Positions 27,335 through 36,367 of a stretch of 64,000 bases of DNA are shown piece after piece. How positions within the stretch are numbered: the stretch's first letter is position 1; the number at the start of each line of letters is the position of its first letter. The stretch spans positions 124,001-188,000 of the forward strand of contig NZ_BBWQ01000012.1 in the NCBI RefSeq assembly GCF_001463885.1, written 5' to 3'. This stretch comes from Aureimonas altamirensis. Its GTDB lineage: Bacteria > Pseudomonadota > Alphaproteobacteria > Rhizobiales > Rhizobiaceae. Under the pieces are notes generated by a model. It saw only the letters and a list, made by a program, of their open reading frames with translations. It was not told where the DNA came from and ran no database searches. The position numbers were made by a program, and so were the translations under genes.

Positions 27335-28168
27335 ATGACCAAGACATGGCTCATTACCGGCGCTACTTCGGGTCTCGGCCTTGAGATGGCGCAGCAGCTT
27401 CTTGCTGAAGGTCACACGGTGATCGCGACGGCGCGCCGTCCCGATGCCCTGGCGCAGCTCGGCCGGGATAACCCGGCCCGCCTGCATGTCGTCCAACTCG
27501 ACCTGGTCGATCCGGACAGCATCATTTCTGCGGTCGACGATGCCTTCAAGCGACATGACCGGATAGACGTGATCGTCAGTAATGCCGGTTATGGCCTGTT
27601 CGGGGCTGCCGAAGAGATCACGACGGCGCAGATCGACCGGCAGATCGCAACCAACCTTGCCGGATCGATCCATCTGATCCGGGCGGTGCTGCCGCACTTG
27701 AGACGGCAGGGCGGCGGGCGGATCGTCCAGGTGTCTTCCGAGGGCGGACAGATCGCTTATCCGGGCTTCAGCCTCTATCACGCGACCAAATGGGGCATCG
27801 AAGGCTTCGTCGAATCCGTTGCGCAGGAAGTGGCTTCCTTCGGCATCGACTTCATCATCGCCGAGCCTGGCCCGACGGGCACGAATTTCGGCGCCAGCCT
27901 CGACCTGGCAGAGCCCATGGCTGCCTACAAGGAAACCCCTGCCGGCGCCATTCGCCGTGCTTTCAGCGACGGAAGCTTCGAGATCAAGGGCGATGCGGCC
28001 CGGACCGTGGCCGCGATGATCTCGGCTGCCGAAAGCGATGCGCCGCCCTTGCGCCTGACGCTCGGCAGCACGGCCTATTCCTCGATCTCACAGGCGCTTC
28101 AGAAGCGCCTGACGGCCATTCAGGCACAGCAGGCATTGGCGCACTCGGCCGATCGGCAGGGCCGATGA
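27335..28168 (+). CDS. Short-chain dehydrogenase/reductase
   Basis: A 277-residue classical SDR: cofactor motif TGATSGLG (about 8-15), ATARRP favouring NADP, NAG at about 90, and the active site Ser in VQVSSEGG with YHATK (Tyr and Lys) about 13 residues later. The C-terminal half resembles the SDR subgroup that oxidises or reduces small alcohols and ketones without a clear substrate. AGGAG precedes the ATG at 27335. It is divergent from its probable LysR regulator and followed 44 bases later by a lipocalin-like exported protein. Confidence 0.9.
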   Translation: MTKTWLITGATSGLGLEMAQQLLAEGHTVIATARRPDALAQLGRDNPARLHVVQLDLVDPDSIISAVDDAFKRHDRIDVIVSNAGYGLFGAAEEITTAQIDRQIATNLAGSIHLIRAVLPHLRRQGGGRIVQVSSEGGQIAYPGFSLYHATKWGIEGFVESVAQEVASFGIDFIIAEPGPTGTNFGASLDLAEPMAAYKETPAGAIRRAFSDGSFEIKGDAARTVAAMISAAESDAPPLRLTLGSTAYSSISQALQKRLTAIQAQQALAHSADRQGR

Positions 28169-28212
28169 CCAGCGTCAACGGCGTGCACGCCGACTTTCTG
28201 AGGGGAAGCACC

Positions 28213-28710
28213 ATGCCCATCCGACCGGTCGCAATGGCGCTCGCTCTGGGCATGTTCCTGTCGCCTGCTCTCGCGCAGACCGTCGGCGAAAATCAGGTGG
28301 TGGGAACCTGGAGGTTGGTGTCGGCGACAATCGATCCCGGCGGACAGAACATTCCCGCCTATGGAAACAACCCCAGCGGCCTTCTCGTCTTTACGCCGGA
28401 TATGCACTTTTCGGCGGTCATCACCGATGCCGATACACCCCGCTTCGCCTCCGGTACCCGTGGAGAAGGAACAAGCGAAGAGAACCGCATGGCCGTATCC
28501 AGCAGTATCGGATTTTTCGGTCGCTACACCGTCGATGACAGAGGCGACTTCAGCGGAAACCGCGTCGAAGGATCGACCTTTCCCAATTGGGTCGGGAGCG
28601 TTCGGACCCGGGATGATCTGAGGATGGTTGTGGAAGGTGATCGCATGACCGAACATTTCAGGCGACCCGAAGGCACGCAAATCAGCATCGAGTGGCAGCG
28701 CGTCAGATAG
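28213..28710 (+). CDS. Exported lipocalin-like protein
   Basis: A 165-residue protein with a signal peptide ending in LAQ at about residue 22. A lipocalin-like body follows (NQVVGTWRLVSATIDP, then YGNNPSGLLVFTPDMHFSAV and the late FRRPEGTQISIEWQR). The GTWRLVS start and GLLVFTPDG-like strand are typical of the bacterial lipocalin-like group, which has no assigned function. AGGGGAAG precedes the ATG. Probably co-transcribed with the SDR gene; its end is 12 bases from a convergent LysR gene. Confidence 0.8.
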   Translation: MPIRPVAMALALGMFLSPALAQTVGENQVVGTWRLVSATIDPGGQNIPAYGNNPSGLLVFTPDMHFSAVITDADTPRFASGTRGEGTSEENRMAVSSSIGFFGRYTVDDRGDFSGNRVEGSTFPNWVGSVRTRDDLRMVVEGDRMTEHFRRPEGTQISIEWQRVR

Positions 28711-28722
28711 ACCGTGGCGCCG

Positions 28723-29628
28723 TTACGGGCGGGTTGTCCTATCGTAGCGCCTGACATGGTCCAGAAACGCCCGCATGGTCGCGCTTGGAAGGCGCCGGCT
28801 TGGGTAGTACAGAAACCAGTGCGGCAATGTCGGGCTCCAATCGGGCAGCAGCTCGACAAGCCTGCCATCCCGGATGTGGGGTTTGGCATAGTCGTCGAAG
28901 ATATGGGCAATGCCCCTGCCGGCCAGCGCCGCCTGCAGCTCGTTGTGGGCCGAGCTTACCGTCAGGCGGCCCGTGGGAGTAACCTCGATGTCTTCGCCGC
29001 CTTTGGCAAACTGCCAGTTGACCAGGGTGCCCCCGGGAAATCTGCGCTTGATGCACTCATGGCCGACAAGATCGTGCGGCACCCACGGTTGACCGTGCCC
29101 CTCGATGTAGAGCGGTGAAGCGACGATCGCATAGCGAAGAGGCGGGCCAAGCGGCAACGCGATCATGTCCTGCGCCAGTTGCCTGCCGAATCTGACGCCG
29201 GCGTCGAAGCCCTGTTCCACGATGTCGATCACCGCCGCATCGCTGACGATTTCGATGTTCACTTTGGGATAGGCATCCATGAAGTCGAGCGCCAGCGGGC
29301 AAAGGATATGATCCACCGCCGGTGCCGGTGCGTTGATCCGCAGCGTTCCCGATGGCGTATCCCGCAGCTCGTCGATCTCTGCGACAGCAAGGCGGATGTC
29401 GCTCAGCGCCGGTGCCAGGCGCTCGAGAAGACGCTGTCCCGCTTCGGTGGGCGACACGCTCCGTGTCGTACGATTGAGCAGCCGAATTCCAAGCGCCTCT
29501 TCCAGGGCATTCATCGTCTGGCTTAGAGCCGACGAAGACACGCCGCGCTCCAGCGCCGCCGCGCGGAAACCGCCGCAGCGGACAATCGAGACGAATACAT
29601 CGAAGCTGTCGAGCCGAACGGCATTCAT
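28723..29628 (-). CDS. LysR-family regulator
   Basis: A 301-residue LysR protein with winged helix (FRAAALERGVSSSALSQTMNALEE, RTTRSVSPTEAG) and effector domain (GFDAGVRFG, then the C-terminal PHWFLYYPSRR). It is divergent from a metallo-hydrolase gene (29731). The 102-bp gap includes a 10-bp palindrome, GAAGATCTTC at 29632-29641, four bases from the start codon, a possible operator. Third member of the related LysR set in this region. Confidence 0.93.
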   Translation of the reverse strand: MNAVRLDSFDVFVSIVRCGGFRAAALERGVSSSALSQTMNALEEALGIRLLNRTTRSVSPTEAGQRLLERLAPALSDIRLAVAEIDELRDTPSGTLRINAPAPAVDHILCPLALDFMDAYPKVNIEIVSDAAVIDIVEQGFDAGVRFGRQLAQDMIALPLGPPLRYAIVASPLYIEGHGQPWVPHDLVGHECIKRRFPGGTLVNWQFAKGGEDIEVTPTGRLTVSSAHNELQAALAGRGIAHIFDDYAKPHIRDGRLVELLPDWSPTLPHWFLYYPSRRLPSATMRAFLDHVRRYDRTTRP

Positions 29629-29730
29629 TGCGAAGATCTTCTAATCAAGCTGATCACGATTGCGCATCTTATCGGCTGTATTCCCGCATGTCATGGTCGC
29701 GGCACGTGCCAAGCCAAAAGGGTCAAACCG

Positions 29731-30723
29731 ATGAGTGCCTTCACCCTCAACCGACGTGCCATCATGCTGTCCGCCGTCGCAGGCGTATCGAGCGCGGTCG
29801 TGCCCGCCATTGGCGGGCCCGGCGGCGCGATGGCCGAGGCCACACCCTCGCTCACCGGCAATTCCGGCTGCTACCGTTTCCGTGTCGGCGACATCCAGGC
29901 AACCGTCCTCAGCGACGGCGTCATCGGCGGCCCGCCGCGCGTCTACGCAAGCGATGCGCCCGAGGCAGAGCTGGAAGCGGTGCTGCGGAACGCGTTTCTT
30001 CCCACCGACCACATGGCGCTGAACCTCAATACGTTGCTGATCGAAACCGGCGGGCGGCGAATTCTGATCGAGGCGGGCGCAGGCAAGACGATGGGGCCGA
30101 ATGGCGGACGCATCTTCGAGAATCTGGCGGCAATCGGGCTCGGTCCTGCCGATATCGACGCCATCGTCATCTCTCATACCCACCCCGACCATGTGGGCAA
30201 TCTCAGAACGGCGGATGGCGGCAAGGCCTTCCCCCGCGCCACTGTCTTCGTTCCGAGGGCGGATTGGGACTTCTTCGTCCGGACCGATCCCGACCTTTCC
30301 TACATGCCCGTCCCGCAGGGGTTCCGCGAGCGTTTCGCGGCAGCCATCAAGAGCAGCCTCGTGCCGGTGGAAGACGATCTGACGCTCTATGAAGCCGGCG
30401 CCGAGATCGTGCCCGGCCTTACGACGATCGTCGCGGCGGGCCACACGCCGGGCATGGCGACGTTTCTGGTCCATTCCGGCAATGACCAACTGCTGCTGAC
30501 GGCAGACCTTGCCTACCACCCGGTCGTCAACGTGGACAGGCCATGGGTGCCGGGCCCGGACCGCGACAAGGAGACGGCCCTTGCGTCGCGCCGGCGCATC
30601 TTCGACCGGGCCGCGGCCGATCGCGCACTCGTGCTCGGCTTCCACTTCCCGTTCCCCGGGCTCGGTCGGCTGCTCAAGACCGATGGCGCCTACGTCTTCG
30701 TGCCCGCCAATTGGCAGTTCTGA
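29731..30723 (+). CDS. Metallo-beta-lactamase-fold hydrolase, exported
   Basis: A 330-residue MBL-fold hydrolase. The zinc motif HTHPDH is at 149-154; further ligands are the His of VAAGHTPGM, the Asp of LTADLAYH and the late His of LGFHFPFPG. The N-terminus (LNRRAIMLSAVAGVSSAVV) carries a twin arginine and hydrophobic segment, suggesting Tat or Sec export. Relatives include exported lactonases and general hydrolases; the substrate is unknown. It is divergent from a LysR gene and probably regulated by it. Confidence 0.88.
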   Translation: MSAFTLNRRAIMLSAVAGVSSAVVPAIGGPGGAMAEATPSLTGNSGCYRFRVGDIQATVLSDGVIGGPPRVYASDAPEAELEAVLRNAFLPTDHMALNLNTLLIETGGRRILIEAGAGKTMGPNGGRIFENLAAIGLGPADIDAIVISHTHPDHVGNLRTADGGKAFPRATVFVPRADWDFFVRTDPDLSYMPVPQGFRERFAAAIKSSLVPVEDDLTLYEAGAEIVPGLTTIVAAGHTPGMATFLVHSGNDQLLLTADLAYHPVVNVDRPWVPGPDRDKETALASRRRIFDRAAADRALVLGFHFPFPGLGRLLKTDGAYVFVPANWQF

Positions 30724-30733
30724 TGTTTAGTGA

Positions 30734-31047
<314 letters not shown>

Positions 31048-31048
<1 letters not shown>

Positions 31049-31473
31049 TGCTGTACCTCGACACGTCGCTGGTTGTTGCGGCGCTCTCCAACGAAGCCAT
31101 GACGCCGCGTGTTCAGGCCTGGCTGGCTGAACAGGACCCGGCCCTGCTTCTGATCAGCGACTGGACCGTCACCGAGATGTCGTCCGCCATGGCGATCAAA
31201 CTGCGAACCGGGCAGATCACGCTTGAGCAGCGTGCGGCGGCGCTTGCCATGTTCAACAAGCTGGTTGTCGAAAGCTTCACCATGCTGACCGTAACAGGGA
31301 GTCAGTTCCGCGCGGCGGCAAGGTTTGCCGATCAGCACGCACTTGGACTCCGTGCCGGTGATGTTCTGCATCTTGCCGTTGCGTCGGAGCATGGCGCTAC
31401 AGTGCATACGCTTGACCAGCGGCTTGCCGACGCCGGTCCGGTTTTCGGCGTCCCGGCGCAGTTGCTGGCATGA
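31048..31473 (+). CDS. vapC: VapC-type PIN-domain toxin
   Basis: A 141-residue PIN-domain ribonuclease. The acidic metal site is visible: Asp5 in LYLDTS, Glu43 in VTEMSSA, Asp105 in RAGDVLHLA and Asp123 in TLDQRLA. All four expected residues are kept, so the toxin looks active. VapC toxins usually cut tRNA or rRNA and stop growth. It overlaps the antitoxin gene by one base and ends seven bases from a convergent small gene. Confidence 0.92.
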
Positions 31474-31480
31474 TCCCTGA

Positions 31481-31693
31481 CTATGCCTGCTGCGAAGCGA
31501 GCACGTAGGCGACCACAGCGTTGGCATGCCCGTGACCGAAGCCATGGTCGTTCTTCAGCATAGCAACGAGTTCCATGTGCTTTGCGGGTTGGTGCTGCCG
31601 CACCAGCTCTTGCCACTCCGAGATCGGACGCCCGTACTTCTTTTCAATAGAGGGAAAGTATGAAGCCGGTCCTTTGACGACATTGTCGGCCAT
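31481..31693 (-). CDS. DUF4287-type small protein
   Basis: A 70-residue soluble protein (KGPASYFPSIEKKYGRPISEW, then GFGHGHANAVVAYVL), the pattern of DUF4287 proteins, whose function is unknown. The ATG at 31693 is preferred because GGAGG lies six bases upstream; an ATG two codons earlier abuts that site. It is convergent with the VapC gene. Confidence 0.85.
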   Translation of the reverse strand: MADNVVKGPASYFPSIEKKYGRPISEWQELVRQHQPAKHMELVAMLKNDHGFGHGHANAVVAYVLASQQA

Positions 31694-31925
31694 TTCCATT
31701 CCTCCACGCATTGAGTTTAGCCTTCCATTCTCAGCTTCGGGCAAACCCGGCGCAAGGCCTGCCATGTCGTGACGATCAGGATCGACAACAGCGTCTCGGG
31801 CGGACGCGTCCCGGAACAAGTGATCGGCGCCCGATGTCCATTCCCACTGCTGATCCGCATGGTTTCTACCTATATAATGGGCCAGGGCAGCGTAACCGGA
31901 TGGGCAGTACGGAGAGGATCAGGCA

Positions 31926-32393
31926 ATGAGCGTGGCGTTCGTGAAAGAGCCGAACGAAGATCAGGTCGAAAGCCTGCCGGAACGCGACCTCGGCACCGAC
32001 CCGAACTTCGTTACGGTGCGTGGCCTTGCGATGCTGGACGAGGCCATCGAGGCCGGCCAGGCGCAATTGGAGGAGGCTCAATCCGCGGGCAACAAGATCG
32101 CCGTTGCCATGATCCGGCGCGACCTGCGCTATTGGCGCGCCCGTCGCTCGACGGCCGAAGTCGTGATCCCCCGAGAAGACAGCGATCTCGTCCAGTTCGG
32201 GCACGCCGTTACGATCCGGCGCCCCGGCGGTCAAATTCAGGTCTTTCGCATTGTCGGCATCGACGAAGCCGATCCCGGAAAGGGGCTGATCTCCTACCTG
32301 TCGCCGCTGGCGCGCCAACTCGTCGGCAGGGAAGAAGGGGAAACCGTCCGCGCCGGTGCGGGTGAGGCCGAGATCGTTTCGATCCTCTGCTGA
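31926..32393 (+). CDS. GreA/GreB-family protein
   Basis: A 155-residue protein resembling transcript cleavage factors: an N-terminal helical part (LAMLDEAIEAGQAQLEEAQ, YWRARRSTAEVV) and the C-terminal GreA/B domain (VQFGHAVTIRRPGGQIQVFRIVGIDEADPGKGLISYLSPLARQLVGREEGE). It is close in size to GreA (158), but its coiled-coil part appears short and diverged, so it could be a Gre-domain regulator rather than a housekeeping GreA. Alphaproteobacteria often carry such extra copies near mobile or stress genes. Confidence 0.85.
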   Translation: MSVAFVKEPNEDQVESLPERDLGTDPNFVTVRGLAMLDEAIEAGQAQLEEAQSAGNKIAVAMIRRDLRYWRARRSTAEVVIPREDSDLVQFGHAVTIRRPGGQIQVFRIVGIDEADPGKGLISYLSPLARQLVGREEGETVRAGAGEAEIVSILC

Positions 32394-32595
32394 CATGAGC
32401 TGAACAACTTCAGCCAGCTAAGAGTATCCGTGTCGCCGCATATGAATGGCTCTGACCGACTGGCGTCGGGTTGCCTGAATCGAGGTTAGCGTCCGACATA
32501 TGAGGGGCTGACACGCGGCGTCCTGGCAGGACCAGGATGTGAACAAAACCTGATGTGAACCGTTATTGCGTTTTCAACTCAGATTTTTTGGCATT

Positions 32596-32802
32596 ATGAA
32601 ACTTTCAAAAATCGAAAGCGCTGCGGTCGCCACTCTTACGGCTGGGCCGGTCACGATAACACGCGAAGATAGCCGCTGGATTGGTCTTCCAAACCAGATC
32701 CGATCGATCAGGACTTTCGAGATCCTGCAGCGCAAAGGTGTTGTGCAAAGCAGAACCATCGAGGGAGGATTCGAGTTTAGCTTACGTGCGCCGGACCTTT
32801 AG
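32596..32802 (+). CDS. Small hypothetical protein
   Basis: A 68-residue predicted protein (MKLSKIESAAVATL, then TFEILQRKGVV). The layout (helix, then helix-turn, then strand) suggests a winged-helix fragment, but it is not recognised. The ATG at 32596 lacks a strong Shine-Dalgarno. It lies 27 bases before the GrlR-like gene and may share its transcript. Confidence 0.5.
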   Translation: MKLSKIESAAVATLTAGPVTITREDSRWIGLPNQIRSIRTFEILQRKGVVQSRTIEGGFEFSLRAPDL

Positions 32803-32829
32803 CGGCGCAAACGTAACGTGAGAAAAGCT

Positions 32830-33147
32830 ATGCGCGATGGATTGTATCTCTACTCGACCGGCCCCAGCGACAGGCGCGATGCTGTCGGGACCGCTATTGT
32901 CGTGGGAACACGCATCTATGGTCAATCCGAAGGGCAGGTCTTTTCCGGTCAGCTAAGCCGTACACCAGCCGGAGTAAGTGGCTTCTCGAAGCTGGTGTAC
33001 GAGTTGGAGGTTGGTCCTGCCGAGCGCGAATATCTCATCAAGTTCGAGGGTGAGATTGTCGACAATGGCGCGCGCTTGCGCTGTGTGCCGAATAACGTTG
33101 CGGAGGAGGCATACTATGCGGACCTCGTGCTCGTGAGCACCGAGTAG
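32830..33147 (+). CDS. GrlR-like small beta protein
   Basis: A 105-residue protein. Its start (MRDGLYLYSTGPSDRRDAVGTAIVVGTRIYGQSEGQVFSGQL) has the layout of the GrlR/T3SS negative regulator-like fold: a first strand, then a Gly-rich turn and IYGQS in place of the usual GGDS. These lipocalin-like proteins occur widely in genomes without type III secretion, where their role is unknown. In-frame GTG at 32818 is an alternative start. No type III genes are present nearby. Confidence 0.6.
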   Translation: MRDGLYLYSTGPSDRRDAVGTAIVVGTRIYGQSEGQVFSGQLSRTPAGVSGFSKLVYELEVGPAEREYLIKFEGEIVDNGARLRCVPNNVAEEAYYADLVLVSTE

Positions 33148-33299
33148 CGCATGGTGCAGCCCGCGACGGTAAACTGACGGTCCGACTGCTGATAGGGCCG
33201 ACATTTCCAGCAAGCCCCCGACCAGTGCCGTGTCGACTTGGTCGCCTGTGACGTTCTACATTCGGAACGGCAGGATTATAGACAGGTTTGTTTTTTACG

Positions 33300-34334
33300 A
33301 TGAGCGACAGGAAGCGGTTCGCGTTGAGTTCGGTAGACCTCAACCTGTTGAAGGTTCTCTTCGTGCTTGCTCAAAAGGGTAACATGACGCAGGCGGGCGA
33401 TTTCGTCGGCCTGTCGCAGCCGGCCATGAGCCACGCGCTCAAGCGCCTGCGGGCGCTCACCGGAGACAAGCTCTTCGTGCGGACCGCGACGGGCTTTGCC
33501 ATGACGAGCTTCTGCGCCGAAATCTATCCGACGGTGAAGCGGATCATCGAGGAGACGGAAGCCGTCGTCCTGTCACGGCGCCAGTTCGATCCGGCGCGCT
33601 CGCGGCGCACCTTCCGCATCGGCATGAACGATTACTTCTCGGTCGTCCTTATTCCGCGGCTCATACAGCGGATGCAGGCACAATCGGAGCAGTTCGTGGT
33701 CGAAGTCATCCACATGCCCCGCACTGTTCAGTCCAATGGCCGCAGTTTCCAGTCCCTTGTGCAGGGTTACCTGGACGACGGAACGATCGACGTGGCGGTC
33801 ATGACGGCCGACAGCTTTCCGGCTCGCTACAGATGTTCGCCGCTCTTCAACGAGCGGCGGGTCTGCATCATGGCGGCGAACAACCCCGCCGCCGGCGGCC
33901 AGCTGACGATGGAGACCTTCCTGCAGCTCGGCCATGTGAAGGTGACATCGGCGCCGAGCCGTCGCGGCTGGATAGACGAGCGCCTCGACGCCTTGGGCCG
34001 GGAGCGCAACGTGGTTGCGGTCGTGCCGCATTTTTCGGCCGCAGTCGCCGTTGTCGCGCAGAGCGATCTGATTGCCATCATGCCCGAAAGCGTCGCCCGC
34101 CTGTTCGAGGCGTCCCACGATCTCCTGCTTCTCGATTTCCCCTTCGGTTCGGAACAGCAATCAACCAGCATGATCTGGCTTGCCGAGAACGAGTTGGACC
34201 CGGCAAGCCTTTGGCTTCGTCGTCAGATCACCGAATGCTTCTCCACCGAGGACGGTGGATCAACCGGCGGCGCGGCGGCGGGCCGCAAGGACAAGATCGA
34301 CGACGTCCAGGAACTGCTCCATGGTCACCGATGA
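33300..34334 (+). CDS. LysR-family regulator (NodD/NahR-like branch)
   Basis: A 344-residue LysR protein with the N-terminus typical of the NodD/NahR/LinR branch (LSSVDLNLLKVLFVLAQKGNMTQAGDFVGLSQPAMSHALKRLRAL), in which SQPAMSHAL is the recognition helix. Its C-terminus carries a low-complexity tail (GGSTGGAAAGRKDK) that runs over the end of the convergent serine hydrolase gene. The ATG at 33300 is chosen; an upstream TTG is possible. It probably responds to an aromatic or other small inducer, but the target is not clear. Confidence 0.92.
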   Translation: MSDRKRFALSSVDLNLLKVLFVLAQKGNMTQAGDFVGLSQPAMSHALKRLRALTGDKLFVRTATGFAMTSFCAEIYPTVKRIIEETEAVVLSRRQFDPARSRRTFRIGMNDYFSVVLIPRLIQRMQAQSEQFVVEVIHMPRTVQSNGRSFQSLVQGYLDDGTIDVAVMTADSFPARYRCSPLFNERRVCIMAANNPAAGGQLTMETFLQLGHVKVTSAPSRRGWIDERLDALGRERNVVAVVPHFSAAVAVVAQSDLIAIMPESVARLFEASHDLLLLDFPFGSEQQSTSMIWLAENELDPASLWLRRQITECFSTEDGGSTGGAAAGRKDKIDDVQELLHGHR

Positions 34335-35333
34335 GAGTTCCGTTCGGAAACTGCCGTCATTGCGCCCGAGCGCCTCGGCATCGGTGATTGCCCGCCGGCA
34401 AACGAACACCATGTCGATGGCCGGCATCACAAGGATGAACTGCCCGAAATGGCCGGCGGCGATGAAGGCATCCTGCCATTCCGGCTCGTTCTCGCTGACT
34501 TTCGGTACCCACCAGAGATAGCTGTACCCGGCGATGCGCGATTTCCGGCTTTCGTTCATCGCCGCTTCCGGTACGCGGATGGCGGTACTGTCCCGGACCC
34601 ATGTGGGCGGTACGATCTCCTGCCCGTTCCAGATGCCGTCCCGCGCCATCAGCAGGCCGAGACGGGCCATGTCGCGCGCCGACAGGAAGAAATGATAGGC
34701 AAGATAACGCGATGTGCCGGCATAGCCGAGCATGCGCTGGCGTGATCGGTCGAAATCCTGCATTTGCAACGGCCCGGCGAACTCGGCCGCAAAGGCGTCG
34801 AAGACGCTGCGCCCGGTCAGTTTCTCGAAGGCCGCGCCGAGAACGTTGAAGTCCCAGTTATTGTAGTGGAAGTAGCTGCCGGGCTCCTTCGAGCCGCGCT
34901 CGGGAATATTGCGCATGTTGCTGCCGGGGCTTCCCGGCTCGTGGTAAACTCCGGAGCAGCTGACCAGGAGATCGCGCAGGCGAGCGCGCCTTTCGATCGG
35001 CAGAAGGCCCCCCTCCTCCTCGATGCCGAGCTGTTCCATCGTCAGGTCGAGATCGATCGTACCTTCGGTGACCGGCTTGCCCATCAGCATGGACAGGATG
35101 CTCTTGCGGGTCGAGGCGAGGTAGCTGACATTGGCGATATCGCCATAGGTGTACAGCAGGTCCCCACCCGTCACGGCCATGAAGGACGTTGCGGGGATGG
35201 CGTCGAGTGCGGCGTCGATGGAACAAGCGACGGCGGGCGTGATGCCGAACGCTTCCGGGCGCTGAACCTTGCGCCAGTCGTTTCCGGGGACATGGTCCGG
35301 GCGTGCGGACGCGCGGGTTACCGTTGCCGACAT
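34260..35333 (-). CDS. Beta-lactamase-related serine hydrolase
   Basis: A 357-residue class C beta-lactamase-fold hydrolase. Catalytic Ser74-x-x-Lys77 lies in ASTRKSIL, and the Tyr-x-Asn motif in FHYNNWDFN; a late GHFGQF stands in the place of the third motif. There is no signal peptide, so it acts in the cytoplasm. AAGGA precedes the ATG at 35333. It follows the peptide-type ABC transporter genes by 44 bases on the same strand, so it may hydrolyse the imported peptide, ester or lactam. Its last 75 bases overlap the convergent LysR gene. Confidence 0.88.
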   Translation of the reverse strand: MSATVTRASARPDHVPGNDWRKVQRPEAFGITPAVACSIDAALDAIPATSFMAVTGGDLLYTYGDIANVSYLASTRKSILSMLMGKPVTEGTIDLDLTMEQLGIEEEGGLLPIERRARLRDLLVSCSGVYHEPGSPGSNMRNIPERGSKEPGSYFHYNNWDFNVLGAAFEKLTGRSVFDAFAAEFAGPLQMQDFDRSRQRMLGYAGTSRYLAYHFFLSARDMARLGLLMARDGIWNGQEIVPPTWVRDSTAIRVPEAAMNESRKSRIAGYSYLWWVPKVSENEPEWQDAFIAAGHFGQFILVMPAIDMVFVCRRAITDAEALGRNDGSFRTELSSVTMEQFLDVVDLVLAARRRAAG

Positions 35334-35377
35334 GTTAGTTCCTTCCGATGGTCTGATGTTCGCGACGCAAGCGCGCC

Positions 35378-36367
35378 CTACCCGTTCAGGTGGCAGGCGC
35401 TCGTATGGCTTGCACCGATGCTGCGTAAGACGGGGCGTTCCACCTGGCACCGATCGAAGGCGACCGGACAGCGCGGGTGGAAATGGCAGCCGGGCGGCGG
35501 GGCGACGGGACTTGGAATTTCGCCCTTGATCGTGTGGTAGCTGCGGCGCCCGGGCGCTATGCTGGGACGCTCCGCCAGCAGGGCCTGCGTATAAGGGTGG
35601 GCGGCATTGGCGAAGAGGTCTTCGACCGACGCCTCCTCCACAACCCGTCCCAGATACATGACGGCAACCCTGTCCGAGATATGCTCCACCACCGACAGGT
35701 CATGGCTGATGAAGACGTATGTAAGGTCCAGGCTTTCCCTCAGGCCGAGAAAGAGATTGATGATCTGCGCCTGGATGGACACATCCAGCGCCGCCACGGA
35801 TTCATCGCAGATCAGCACTTCCGGCTGCACCGCCAGCGCACGCGCTATACCCACCCTCTGCCGCTGTCCGCCGCTGAGCTGGTGCGGAAAGCGATCGCGC
35901 ATAGCCGGGTCGAGCCCGGCGCGTGTCATCTGCTCGGTGACGTAGTCCGCAAGGCGCCGACGGTCTGTCATTCCATGATGGAGCGGGGCGGCACCGATGA
36001 TATCGGCCAGCCGCTGGCGCGGGTTGAGCGATGAGGATGGATCCTGGAAAATCATCTGCACGCGCAGACGCTCCCGGGCGCGCTCGGCGGTGGACAAGGC
36101 GTCGACCGGCTTGCCGCGCAGGCGCACCGTCCCCATGGACGGGTCCAGAAGCCCGGCCATGACCCGGCCGAGCGTGGATTTTCCGCAGCCGGATTCTCCG
36201 ACGATGCCGAGTACCGATCCTTCCGGCACCGACAGGCTCACATCGTCCAGCGCATGGACCACCGGGCTGGGCTTCTTGACGTGCATCGCTTCGGCGGCGC
36301 GCTCGATCATGCCGGGCTTGCGGGTGAAGAGCTTGCTGACGTGATCGACATCCAGACGCGCATTCAT
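35378..36367 (-). CDS. Peptide-type ABC importer ATPase (OppF/DppF family)
   Basis: A 329-residue ATPase with Walker A GESGCGKST, signature LSGGQRQR, Walker B VLICDESVAALDVSIQ and the C-terminal oligopeptide-transporter extension with Cys-rich end (GCHFHPRCP). The ATG overlaps the stop of the partner ATPase (ATGA). One oddity is DES instead of the usual DEP after Walker B, with the catalytic Glu kept. It pairs with the OppD-type ATPase to drive the two permeases encoded upstream. Confidence 0.93.
   Translation of the reverse strand: MNARLDVDHVSKLFTRKPGMIERAAEAMHVKKPSPVVHALDDVSLSVPEGSVLGIVGESGCGKSTLGRVMAGLLDPSMGTVRLRGKPVDALSTAERARERLRVQMIFQDPSSSLNPRQRLADIIGAAPLHHGMTDRRRLADYVTEQMTRAGLDPAMRDRFPHQLSGGQRQRVGIARALAVQPEVLICDESVAALDVSIQAQIINLFLGLRESLDLTYVFISHDLSVVEHISDRVAVMYLGRVVEEASVEDLFANAAHPYTQALLAERPSIAPGRRSYHTIKGEIPSPVAPPPGCHFHPRCPVAFDRCQVERPVLRSIGASHTSACHLNG

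Noticed and set aside
32900-33000. Type III secretion island suggested by the GrlR-like protein
   Set aside because: No other type III genes are present; the fold is widespread outside such islands.
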